Shown here in pieces: positions 55,541-64,000 of a DNA stretch of 64,000 nt. The notes under the pieces were generated by a model, which saw only the letters and a program-made list of their open reading frames with translations, was not told where the DNA came from and made no database searches. Source of the DNA: Phycisphaeraceae bacterium (lineage in GTDB: Bacteria; Planctomycetota; Phycisphaerae; Phycisphaerales; UBA1924); assembly GCA_020639155.1 (NCBI GenBank), contig JACKHF010000001.1, positions 2,108,001-2,172,000 on the forward strand. The letters are read 5' to 3'. A program made the position numbers and the translations under genes. Numbering within the stretch: position 1 is the stretch's first letter; every line of letters starts with the position of its first letter.

Positions 55541-55681
55541 ATGCTTCATCCACGTCGAAGCAGTCGAATCAAACGGAAGCGTTCGATTGGATTCCGCGCC
55601 CGTATGAAAACCCATTCAGGCCGGAAGATCATCAACAGCAAGCGCCGAATGGGTCGCCGGATAAACGTTGCTGACAAATAG
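55541..55681 (+). CDS. rpmH: 50S ribosomal protein L34
   Basis: 46 residues starting MLHPRRSSRIKRKR, with GFRARMKTHSGRKIINSKRR in the middle, the unmistakable basic L34 sequence. GGAGAA lies 6 bp before the ATG. The C-terminus (RINVADK) is a little longer than in E. coli (46 residues). L34 sits in the large subunit near the 23S core. The usual downstream rnpA (RNase P protein) is absent; a MEMO-family gene comes next after 129 bp. Confidence 0.93.
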   Translation: MLHPRRSSRIKRKRSIGFRARMKTHSGRKIINSKRRMGRRINVADK

Positions 55682-55810
55682 ATGGTTTGAGCAATCGCGA
55701 CCGCCCATTTTCACGTAATCGGCGGTCAGCATGCTGTTCGTGCGGGTTGAGATCTTATTGTTTCAATCTGCCATCCAATCCAGATAGACTCAGACCTGGG
55801 CCACATATCC

Positions 55811-57172
55811 ATGACCTCACAGGATAATCCCACTCCGGCGGGCCAGATTCCCCCGGTGTTCGACCATGCTGCGCCTCATCAACAGCACCCGAAGCTTCGG
55901 CCTGTACGTGCTTTTCAGGCTCAGTCCGACGGGAAAGTATTGTTGGGGATTGCTGACGCACGCCAAATTACAGAAAAGGTTGTCTTTACCCATCCCGCTG
56001 CACAAGCGCTGCTGCCTGTCATGGATGGCACACGCACGATCGAGCAACTGGTTGCGCAGATTGGTCAGGGACTGACCGTTGAAGTGATGCAGCAACTCGT
56101 TGCACAGTTTGAAGACGCTGGATTGCTGGAAGGTCCTCGATTTGACGCGATTCTTGCAGACATGCACACCACATTTGATGCGTCACCAACGCTTCCACCT
56201 GGTGCAACTGCAGCATTTGCTGATGCGCTCGTGCGGGAGTCTGTCGGTAACGATGAAGTCACTGAAGCAGAGTTGGTTGCGCTGGGTGGCCTGAAACTGC
56301 GTGAGTTGATGGACAAATGGATTGATCACGCTCTGAAGGATGTCGAGAATCCGAGCTTCGATTCCCTTCCGTCGGCCATTGTGGTACCACATATCGATTA
56401 CCCTCGTGGCTGGGTGAACTATGCCCACTGCTGGGGGCGCATGCGTGTAGTTGATCGCCCGGATCGTGTTATTGTTCTGGGAACAAACCATTTCGGTTTC
56501 TCGACAGGAGTGACCGGGTGCGACAAGGGCTTTGAATCACCGCTCGGTGTATGCGAACTTGATAGCGATGTTGCTGACGGACTTCGTGCCAAGCTTGGTG
56601 ATGTGCTGTTTGAGCATCGGTTTGATCATGAACGCGAGCACTCGGTTGAGTTGCAGATCCCGTGGATTCAGCATTGCCTGGGCAAGGACGAGGATGGAAA
56701 CTACCCGCGGGTGTTTGCTGCTCTGGTACATGATCCCGCTGTCAACAATGGCGGGTCCTATGACGGTTCAGGGGTGGGGATGGATGCCTTTGTGACTGCG
56801 ATGAAAGAGGTACTCTCGTCGCTGTCAGGAACAACACTCGTGATTGCGTCAGCTGATCTCAGCCATGTGGGGCCTGCCTTCGGAGATCCGCTGCCGTTGG
56901 CTGGAGATGATGAACAGGTGGTTGCGTTCCGGAACAACGTTGTGCAGAGTGACCAGCAGCGGCTTCAGATGTACTCCAATCTGGATTGGGAGGGGTTTGT
57001 CAATACGATGGCTTGGCAGCAAAATCCCACACGATGGTGTTCAATTGGGAATCTCGTTGCGGCTATGAGGATTGTCGAGCCAAAGTCGGCTGCAGTTCTC
57101 AACTACGCTGCTGCGATGGACCAAGCTGGTCAGGCACTGGTCTCGCATGCTGCTATTGCGATGTATTCCTGA
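55811..57172 (+). CDS. MEMO1-family (AmmeMemoRadiSam protein B-like) protein with PqqD-like N-terminal domain
   Basis: 453 residues. Residues about 170-450 match the MEMO family: AIVVPHIDYPRGWVNYAHCW, RVIVLGTNHFGFSTG, HEREHSVELQIPWIQHCLG and TLVIASADLSHVGPAFG, including the His/Asp set that lines the metal site in this fold. Residues about 30-105 look like a PqqD-type winged helix (VFTHPAAQALLPVMDGTRTI, LVAQFEDAGLLEGP). AmmeMemoRadiSam proteins A and the radical SAM partner are not nearby. Biochemical role unknown. No ribosome site visible; start taken at the first ATG. Confidence 0.85.
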   Translation: MTSQDNPTPAGQIPPVFDHAAPHQQHPKLRPVRAFQAQSDGKVLLGIADARQITEKVVFTHPAAQALLPVMDGTRTIEQLVAQIGQGLTVEVMQQLVAQFEDAGLLEGPRFDAILADMHTTFDASPTLPPGATAAFADALVRESVGNDEVTEAELVALGGLKLRELMDKWIDHALKDVENPSFDSLPSAIVVPHIDYPRGWVNYAHCWGRMRVVDRPDRVIVLGTNHFGFSTGVTGCDKGFESPLGVCELDSDVADGLRAKLGDVLFEHRFDHEREHSVELQIPWIQHCLGKDEDGNYPRVFAALVHDPAVNNGGSYDGSGVGMDAFVTAMKEVLSSLSGTTLVIASADLSHVGPAFGDPLPLAGDDEQVVAFRNNVVQSDQQRLQMYSNLDWEGFVNTMAWQQNPTRWCSIGNLVAAMRIVEPKSAAVLNYAAAMDQAGQALVSHAAIAMYS

Positions 57173-57390
57173 AAATGTCAGGGTTTTGCGAGGGCTGAGA
57201 TGCGGCTTTGGAATGTCTCGGTTCTGTAACTCTTTCCACTCGACCCGCTGATCTGCAACTTTTCAGACCGACAAGCGTAGATGAATGCATTGCAAACCTG
57301 CCCTCCGATCGTTGTCCGGGTAGGATTCACTCTTGCGTTTGCAGAATCTTGTATCGCCTGTGAAAGGGCGTCTGAACCGGAGGATAACCC

Positions 57391-59340
57391 ATGGCAGCTG
57401 GAGCAAGCTGGGGTATTGAGGTGGGCTCGGGCAGCATCGCTGCGATGAAGCTCCAAGCGAAAGGCGATGGTCTGGAGCTTGCCGACTTTGTTGTCATCCC
57501 GCACAAGCGGGTGCTCTCAACACCGGACACAGATCCGACAGATGTGGTGAAGATCACTCTTGGCATGCTGGCAAATCGAGTCGACCTGACCGGCGCCTCT
57601 GTCGCAATGTCGATTCCAGGACACTCTGGCTTTGCGAGGTTTGCGACCCTGCCGCCTGTTGATCCCAAGAAAGTCCACCAGATTGTTGCATTCGAAGCAA
57701 AGCAGCAGATTCCATTCCCACTTGAAGAAGTCGAGTGGGACTACCAGACGTTTGTCAGCCCGGAGTCTCCCGACATTGAAGTCGGTATCTTTGCTGTCAC
57801 GAAAGAGAGGCTCTCTGAGCAGCTGCGTATATGGGCTGGTGCAGAGATTACCCCCGATATCATTACGCTGAGCCCGCTTGCAGCATATAACGCGCTTGCA
57901 TATGACCTGTCCTTTGGCGATAAAACGCCTGGCACCATCATTGTTGACATCGGTACAACCTCGACCGATCTTATTGTCTCAGAGCCCGGCCGAGCATGGG
58001 TGCGCACTTTCCCGATCGGCGGGCACCACTTCACGCAGGCGATTGCTGAAACATTCAACCTTTCCTACGTGAAGGCTGAAAAACTTAAGAAAGAGTTTGA
58101 GACAACAAAGCACGCCAAGCACGTGATGCAGGCGATGAAGGATGTGTTCCACGATCTAGCGCAGGATATACAGCGCTCAATTGGTTACTACCAGTCGCTG
58201 CACGCGGGTGCGGATCTTCAGCGATTGATCGGTGTCGGCTCCACATTCCGGATTCCGGGCCTGCAACGGTATCTGAAGCAGCAACTGCAGATGAACGTGT
58301 CGCGTGTGGAAGGTTTCCAGCGGATATCAGTTGACAGTGTCCGTGCGACGGAGTTTGCCGATGCTTCGTTGAACCTTGTGACTGCGTACGGGCTTGCGCT
58401 ACAGGGTATTGATGAGGCCTCGCTCATCGCGAACCTCATGCCAGCGACAGTGCTCAAGTCGTCGATGTGGAAGCGAAAGATTCCGTGGTTTGGTGTTGCT
58501 GCTGGGCTTTCACTTGCAGCAACAGGTGCGATGTTCATCCGCCCAATGCTCGACAAGGTTGCTGTGAACAACAGCCCACAGCCCTCGATTATCGCGCAAG
58601 TGATCAATAGTGCGCAGCTGAACAAGAGCGACGCATCTGAAGTGACAACGAGCAAGATCGATTATTCTGCCAAGAACATGCTGACCATGGTCGAGCCGAT
58701 GCCTGTGTATGAGCATCTTGCGAACGATCTTGCGCTCATGCTTGAGGATGCTGATGTAAAGGCCAGACAGTTGGGGTTGACCCTTCCCCAAGGTGTCAAC
58801 GCATTCCAGCTTGAGAAGTTTACAACGACATTCCACGAGCAGGAGACTGAATCCACATTTACCCAGTTGGGCGATGAAATCCCTCCTCAGAAAGCGCATA
58901 TTGAGGTCAAGATTGATCTGACCACCGTCGCGCCAGATTCAGTAAATCTGATCACTCGTTCGATTGATGCGTGGCTTCGTAATAACCGTGATCGCAAGGA
59001 CGTTCCCTACATCATCAGTTGGGAAGGAAGTGTGCCGTGGGTGAACCCTGGCAAGGGCGAAGGCACGTTGGTGCTGACCGAGATCGAAGACCTTGCATCT
59101 GAGGATTTTGGGCGTGGAGGCAGGCGTGGCAGACGCACACCCAATCCAGCAAACAGCGGTGGCATCATTATTGGCGAAAAACTGAGCGAAGAGCAGTCAA
59201 AGACAAAGGCGAACGAATCTCTTCAGAATCTCGCACCGCTCGCTGCAATCAATCCCGGATACACGAAGGAAACCCGTAGAACGGCGTATGTTGTTCAGTT
59301 TGTAGCAACATTACGCGTTGATGATGAGGAGCAACTGTGA
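57391..59340 (+). CDS. pilM: PilM-like type IV pilus assembly ATPase-fold protein
   Basis: 649 residues, much longer than the ~350 of PilM because about 280 C-terminal residues are added. Residues 1-340 have the actin-like fold: GIEVGSGSIAAMKL (phosphate loop 1), IVAFEAKQQIPFPLEEVEWDYQ (the hallmark PilM stretch), IIVDIGTTSTDLIV (phosphate loop 2) and LIGVGSTFRIPGLQRYL. After it comes a hydrophobic helix (WFGVAAGLSLAATGAMFI) and a periplasm-type domain, which suggests a fusion to a PilN-like part. GGAGG precedes the ATG by 7 bp. First of a three-gene operon. Confidence 0.87.
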   Translation: MAAGASWGIEVGSGSIAAMKLQAKGDGLELADFVVIPHKRVLSTPDTDPTDVVKITLGMLANRVDLTGASVAMSIPGHSGFARFATLPPVDPKKVHQIVAFEAKQQIPFPLEEVEWDYQTFVSPESPDIEVGIFAVTKERLSEQLRIWAGAEITPDIITLSPLAAYNALAYDLSFGDKTPGTIIVDIGTTSTDLIVSEPGRAWVRTFPIGGHHFTQAIAETFNLSYVKAEKLKKEFETTKHAKHVMQAMKDVFHDLAQDIQRSIGYYQSLHAGADLQRLIGVGSTFRIPGLQRYLKQQLQMNVSRVEGFQRISVDSVRATEFADASLNLVTAYGLALQGIDEASLIANLMPATVLKSSMWKRKIPWFGVAAGLSLAATGAMFIRPMLDKVAVNNSPQPSIIAQVINSAQLNKSDASEVTTSKIDYSAKNMLTMVEPMPVYEHLANDLALMLEDADVKARQLGLTLPQGVNAFQLEKFTTTFHEQETESTFTQLGDEIPPQKAHIEVKIDLTTVAPDSVNLITRSIDAWLRNNRDRKDVPYIISWEGSVPWVNPGKGEGTLVLTEIEDLASEDFGRGGRRGRRTPNPANSGGIIIGEKLSEEQSKTKANESLQNLAPLAAINPGYTKETRRTAYVVQFVATLRVDDEEQL

Positions 59341-60698
59341 ACGCAATACTTTCATGGGCAAAGTCCAACCTTGTCATTGTCATTCTCATGGCAGTTGCCA
59401 TCGTGGCACTTCCGGTAGGATGGTTTTTCAGTTCGGGAATGAACAAGAATCTTCGCGAGTCTCGAACGAATCAGGTTCAGGGAGCAAAGTCCCAACTCGA
59501 TAATGTCAGTCAGGTCGAGTACTCAGATATCAATGACGGCTTTGGTGGACAGCCGGTGTCATTGTCGTCTGCGCCGCACGATCAGTTGACCCAGGTGTTT
59601 GCGCAACGACGCCAGCAGCAGGAGCAGGAGATTCGCAAGGTTGTTGAAGCTGTTCAGGTTATTGGCCACGAGAGCAGGGACATGCTGGTAGATGGCTTGT
59701 TTCCAAAGGCACCTGAAGACGTAACGCAGCGGAACTCACTGCTGAATCAAATGGTCAAGGAACTGGAATGGCGTGGTGCGAACGACAGAACGTCTGCGTA
59801 CGGAAGACTTCTTTCCATGGTGCGAGCAGGAACTCCGCCAGATGGTGCGATGCTTGGCGAGCGTCTGAACGATCTGAAGGCAACTGAGACAACACGAATC
59901 CAACAGAGCGGGAACCAGCTCACTCCTGACGATGAGGACGCGATTGCGGATAAGCTCATCGGGGTTCGTCTTGGGCAGTACAAACTTCGTGCAGATGAGT
60001 TGTCAACGTACATGCAACAGGACGCGTTTCTCTACACCAACGATGCAAGGGTGCCACCCTTTGCGCCAAACACCTACGGGCGCATCCCGAAGTATGAGGA
60101 GTGCTTTGTCTGGCAGTACGACTATTGGATTCTCAGAGATGTCCTTCGAGCTGTTGTAAAGGCAAACTCAAATGAGAACGGCGAGCCGACCTCAGTTCCT
60201 GACTCCACAGTCAAGCGCATCACGCGCGTGCTTCAGAACCGATCGGATTACCTCACGCTTATCGAGAAGGCGGAAGCCGACAAAGCAAATGGCCAAGCTG
60301 GCTCTATGATGGAGATCACATTCGGGCTTGAATCTGAGCAGTTGGAGCCGGACTACACCGAATCAGTGAGTGGCAGAGTGCTCTCGAATGGTCTGTATGA
60401 AACTCGGCTTGTTGACATCACAGTGATTGCCTCGTTTGCGAAGCTGCCAAAGCTGTTTGAAGCAATCAACACCACAGGCATTATGAGCATTGTGGGCATG
60501 CAGATGGAAGCGGTCGACATCGAAAAGGATCTCAATCAGGGATTTTACTACGGTGACGAGTATGTTGTGCAGGTAGAGCTCAACATCGAAGTGGTGTATC
60601 AGCGTTCGTGGTTCTCGCAGTATATCCCGGATTCGATCAAGGAAGTCATTGGGATGCCCGTTGAGAAGCCAGAAGAGAACTTTGAAGATATTGGCTGA
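59337..60698 (+). CDS. Single-pass membrane protein, probable PilO-like component
   Basis: 453 residues from GTG 59337, overlapping the preceding gene by 4 bp (GTGA) with GAGGAG upstream. Residues about 12-32 are one membrane helix (LVIVILMAVAIVALPVGWFF), then a coiled-coil-like segment (QQQEQEIRKVVEAVQVIG) and a long soluble part ending in a ferredoxin-like pattern (RLVDITVIASFAKLPKLFEA, VVQVELNIEVVYQRSW). By position and topology it resembles PilN/PilO of the pilus alignment complex; sequence similarity is not obvious. Confidence 0.8.
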   Translation: MNAILSWAKSNLVIVILMAVAIVALPVGWFFSSGMNKNLRESRTNQVQGAKSQLDNVSQVEYSDINDGFGGQPVSLSSAPHDQLTQVFAQRRQQQEQEIRKVVEAVQVIGHESRDMLVDGLFPKAPEDVTQRNSLLNQMVKELEWRGANDRTSAYGRLLSMVRAGTPPDGAMLGERLNDLKATETTRIQQSGNQLTPDDEDAIADKLIGVRLGQYKLRADELSTYMQQDAFLYTNDARVPPFAPNTYGRIPKYEECFVWQYDYWILRDVLRAVVKANSNENGEPTSVPDSTVKRITRVLQNRSDYLTLIEKAEADKANGQAGSMMEITFGLESEQLEPDYTESVSGRVLSNGLYETRLVDITVIASFAKLPKLFEAINTTGIMSIVGMQMEAVDIEKDLNQGFYYGDEYVVQVELNIEVVYQRSWFSQYIPDSIKEVIGMPVEKPEENFEDIG

Positions 60699-60759
60699 TT
60701 GTGCGTGCATGTTCATTCGTGACACGGAACCCAGCATTGCGTAGCAGAGGTTTGTAAGA

Positions 60760-62868
60760 ATGAAACCAAAGGGTGCAAGTTTTATTGATCAGCACATTGA
60801 GAAGGTCGTGGTCGGAGTGTTTGCTCTGATTCTACTCATGGTGCTCGGCACGCAGTTCCTGCTCCAGCCGAACAAAATTGATGTCGGCGGTGGGCGCAGT
60901 GTGACACCTGATCGTGCGTTTGAGGGGCTTGAAGAGAAGGCTCGCGAGCTTGAAGGAAAGCTGAATACCAGCACACCTGAGATGCCAGCGCCCCTTGAGC
61001 TTGGATTGCTTGATCGTCTTCAACAAGTTCGTTCTGGCGGCAGCATGCCACGTCGCGAGTTTGCATTTGCCGGATACGTCCCATCCTTTGGTGAGAGCGA
61101 GATCGGCACCGGAGGCACTGCTGGCTCCGTGCAGGTTGCAGTCAAAGGCTCGATCATTGCACCGGAATCTCCTGTTGCGTTTGCAAACCTAAGCACCCTC
61201 GATCCATTCCAGATAGCCGCATACGAGGGATTAGCAGAGGCGCTCGGCGGGATGCGCCAGCCGATGGACGTTGCGAGTGTGAGTGTTGAAGCTCAGCTTG
61301 ATATCGATGCGCTTCGCGCACAACTGGAAGCGGATCCAGATGGCGACGGCGCTATTCAGCCCATGCCAACAAGTTGGTGGAGAACTTCGCTGGAAGTTTT
61401 CGGTGTTGCGATGGAACGGCAGGAACTCCGCATGGACGGCTCGTGGTCCGATCCGGTGCTTGTTGACACGTTCCCGCTCTTTACCAACCTTGTGGATCGT
61501 GTGGAAAAGCGCGAAGATCTCACGCGAACAATGCTTGAGTCGTATGCGACACAAGCAGCGGAGCTCTCAACCGATATTCGTCATCCAGCATATCTTGCAA
61601 CAATTGCAGGTCCTGAATGGCGTCAACCCAGCATTGCGTTCGCCGCGATGAACGATGATTCGGCTGACTCAACACGAGTCATGCTGACGAATCGAAACAA
61701 ACTGATTGAAGATCGTCGTCAGAAACTCGCATCCGCACGGCGTGATCCTGAGGATCCGTGGGTTCCCTGGTGGGATCGCACGCCCGAACAGCGTGATCCT
61801 GAGTTTGTGTACAAAAAGCCTCAGAATACCAACGCACCTGATCCAACCAACCCCGATGACCGTGGAAGAGGAGCAAATCCATCACAGCCTGAGTTTACAA
61901 GACAGGAGCGCCTTCTTATTCAGCACGAGCGCACGCTGCTCGAACTCGAAGAAAAGATCTGGGAAACCGGATGGAGACCGGAGGGGTTTGAAACAGAAAC
62001 CGGCAATCGACTTGATGAAGTCAACGCTCTTCTGAGCAACACCATGCCGGTGACGCTATGGAAGCATGACTTCACTGTACTGCCGGGAGCGACATATCGA
62101 TATCGTACTGCAGTGATGGTGAACAACCCGGCTTTCCAGCGAGAAGCGTTCCTTGCGCCCGAACAGGTTGATCTGGCAAAGCAGCCTGTGCTGACAGGTG
62201 AGTTTTCGGAATGGACAGAGCCAGTCACCGTCCCCTCTATGCAATACTACTTCGTTACAGCTGCACAGGAAGGTACTCAGGGGGTCATTAACAAAGTTCA
62301 GGCCAGCTTTGAAGTCTATCAGTTTTACTATGGGTATTACCGTAAAGCAACCACAACACTTGAACCGGGACAGCGCCTGTTTGCAACCACGCAGATCCCG
62401 AGTGATCTGACCGAGTTTGATTTGTCAGGTATTACTCCCGAACCAATTCCATCAAGTGAGGACGCATCCTCTGAGACATCCGAGATCGGATTTTCCAATC
62501 CTAACCGTGAATCACTCAACACAGATCCGTCTGAAGAAAATGTGGAGCGTACTGGCACGCCGCTGCCGACTCGTCGCGATGTTGAGCTAAGTGTGCTGCT
62601 GCTGGATGTCTCGCGGACGCTGGCAAATCAGACCGAGGCAGTTGTGTTGAACGCGATGTCCGGGCAGATTGAACGGCGCGATCCAAACAGCGAGAAGCAG
62701 CAGAGACGATACAAGTTGATTGCTACTTCTGCGGAGGCGGGCAAGACACAAGGGAAACCTGTTCCTGCCAAGAAACGCACTATCATCGCACCACCTGACC
62801 CAGTCTCTAATGATCCTGGCGGTGGTGGTGGCGGCGGTGGTCTTGGTGGCGGTGGTGGCGGCGGCTAA
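60760..62868 (+). CDS. Membrane-anchored protein of the PilM operon, glycine-rich tail
   Basis: 702 residues. AGAGG is 8 bp before the ATG. A single N-terminal membrane helix (VVVGVFALILLMVLGTQFLL) leads into a long soluble region rich in Pro, Gln and acidic residues. FTVLPGATYRYRTAVMVNNP looks like a beta-sandwich strand pair. The last ~20 residues are nearly all glycine. I recognise no family; the operon suggests a periplasmic partner of the pilus or secretion machinery. A clear terminator follows. Confidence 0.8.
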   Translation: MKPKGASFIDQHIEKVVVGVFALILLMVLGTQFLLQPNKIDVGGGRSVTPDRAFEGLEEKARELEGKLNTSTPEMPAPLELGLLDRLQQVRSGGSMPRREFAFAGYVPSFGESEIGTGGTAGSVQVAVKGSIIAPESPVAFANLSTLDPFQIAAYEGLAEALGGMRQPMDVASVSVEAQLDIDALRAQLEADPDGDGAIQPMPTSWWRTSLEVFGVAMERQELRMDGSWSDPVLVDTFPLFTNLVDRVEKREDLTRTMLESYATQAAELSTDIRHPAYLATIAGPEWRQPSIAFAAMNDDSADSTRVMLTNRNKLIEDRRQKLASARRDPEDPWVPWWDRTPEQRDPEFVYKKPQNTNAPDPTNPDDRGRGANPSQPEFTRQERLLIQHERTLLELEEKIWETGWRPEGFETETGNRLDEVNALLSNTMPVTLWKHDFTVLPGATYRYRTAVMVNNPAFQREAFLAPEQVDLAKQPVLTGEFSEWTEPVTVPSMQYYFVTAAQEGTQGVINKVQASFEVYQFYYGYYRKATTTLEPGQRLFATTQIPSDLTEFDLSGITPEPIPSSEDASSETSEIGFSNPNRESLNTDPSEENVERTGTPLPTRRDVELSVLLLDVSRTLANQTEAVVLNAMSGQIERRDPNSEKQQRRYKLIATSAEAGKTQGKPVPAKKRTIIAPPDPVSNDPGGGGGGGGLGGGGGGG

Positions 62869-62896
62869 CCAACACCTGACAATGCAGCTTCTAACT

Positions 62897-62926
62897 GGGG
62901 GTGGCACAGTGCCACCCCTATTTTTT
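62897..62926 (+). terminator. Terminator of the PilM operon
   Basis: Stem GGGGTGGCAC / TGCCACCCC with a tiny loop, followed by TATTTTTTC. About 30 bp after the last stop codon. Confidence 0.9.
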
Positions 62927-62966
62927 CGGGGAATTCGAGTGAATCGGCGAAAACTCATCATCAAAT

Positions 62967-62994
62967 CTTGACCCAGACAAGGGCCCCTCTACTA
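62967..62994 (+). promoter_or_regulatory. Predicted 23S rRNA promoter
   Basis: TTGACC (62967-62972), 16-bp spacer, TACTAT (62989-62994), with an A-rich stretch upstream and a GC-rich discriminator after the -10 (CTCTGCCCGCC), as in stable RNA promoters. It lies about 345 bp upstream of the mature 23S rRNA and just after a terminator. Confidence 0.75.
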
Positions 62995-63064
62995 TCTCTG
63001 CCCGCCGGACAGCGATGCTCGGCAGGCAGCAACTGCGCTGAATTTGTTCAGCAAAGTCGCACTC

Positions 63065-63076
63065 GCTCTTTGAAAA
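63065..63076 (+). promoter_or_regulatory. boxA antitermination element in the 23S leader
   Basis: GCTCTTTGAAAA closely resembles the bacterial boxA (TGCTCTTTAACAA in E. coli) bound by NusB/S10 on rRNA leader transcripts. The position, 70 bp after the predicted promoter, supports a separately transcribed rRNA unit. Confidence 0.75.
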
Positions 63077-63339
63077 CCGGATATGAATGAAGCCAAGGCA
63101 CATCCTTGGGCTAGCGGCAACTCACAGGATCGCTGGCTGCTGATTGGATGTGCCGGATTGGGATAAATATCGAGTCACGAGCGCGATGCACACAGAAAGT
63201 TGTGCATCACAATGTTGCGAGATTGTTATTGAACAACAGCAACACGAGACAGATCGTGTCTGAATGACAGTTGCTTCATCGGGTGTCGGGCATGGGCTGG
63301 TTCTTTGGACTGGTTCATGTGTTGACGACCTGTTGGAGT

Positions 63340-64000
<661 letters not shown>

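Overview
The window looks like a chromosomal segment of a planctomycete, most likely class Phycisphaerae. Four secreted proteins share a C-terminal tail of the DYICFGN / DFICFGN type ending in GCP. A giant subtilase carries the FESLEQRVLLS (LEPR-XLL-like) N-terminal motif. There is a PEP-CTERM-like protein and a DNA topoisomerase VI A subunit. A 23S rRNA gene starts at the right edge with its own promoter and no 16S gene directly upstream. These assignments come from reading motifs; no database search was run.

Layout. 0.1-7.4 kb: secreted proteins of unknown role, a beta-propeller protein with the cysteine/acidic tail, and a TlpA-like thioredoxin protein. 7.5-14.5 kb: tRNA-Val, Kdo transferase (WaaA) and an S8 protease with PPC and P domains. 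14.6-19 kb: tRNA-Lys and a translationally coupled SNF2 helicase / SWIM zinc-finger pair. 19-26 kb: a possible clan CD protease, then a four-gene metal ABC transporter in which both permeases carry DtxR-like C-terminal domains, preceded by mntR and a promoter whose -10 lies in an MntR-box-like palindrome. 26-31.7 kb: a papain-like protease with many repeated beta-sandwich modules, tRNA-Ser and small proteins. 31.8-35.5 kb: rpoZ, coaC, two tRNAs and prolyl oligopeptidase. 35.5-38.9 kb: an accessory island with a PEP-CTERM protein, a 157-bp direct repeat, a REP-associated (RAYT-like) Y1 transposase tightly flanked by identical palindromes, zinc-ribbon proteins and an AT-rich DUF6602-like gene. 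38.9-45 kb: groESL, a receiver-domain protein, rmuC and a trpG/pabA-type amidotransferase. 45-48.9 kb: three tandem paralogous secreted proteins. 49-57.2 kb: topoisomerase VI A, rpsA, gdhA, a STAS protein, rnc, rpmH (46 codons) and a MEMO-family protein with a PqqD-like N-terminus. 57.4-62.9 kb: a PilM-type operon. 62.9-64 kb: rRNA promoter, boxA and the 5' part of 23S rRNA.

Most of the window is ordinary housekeeping plus a rich secreted proteome. The strongest candidates for something unusual are the RAYT/palindrome island with its duplicated 157-bp unit, the manganese transporter whose membrane subunits carry apparent metal-sensing repressor domains, and the papain-like protease with about eight pYEATS-like modules.
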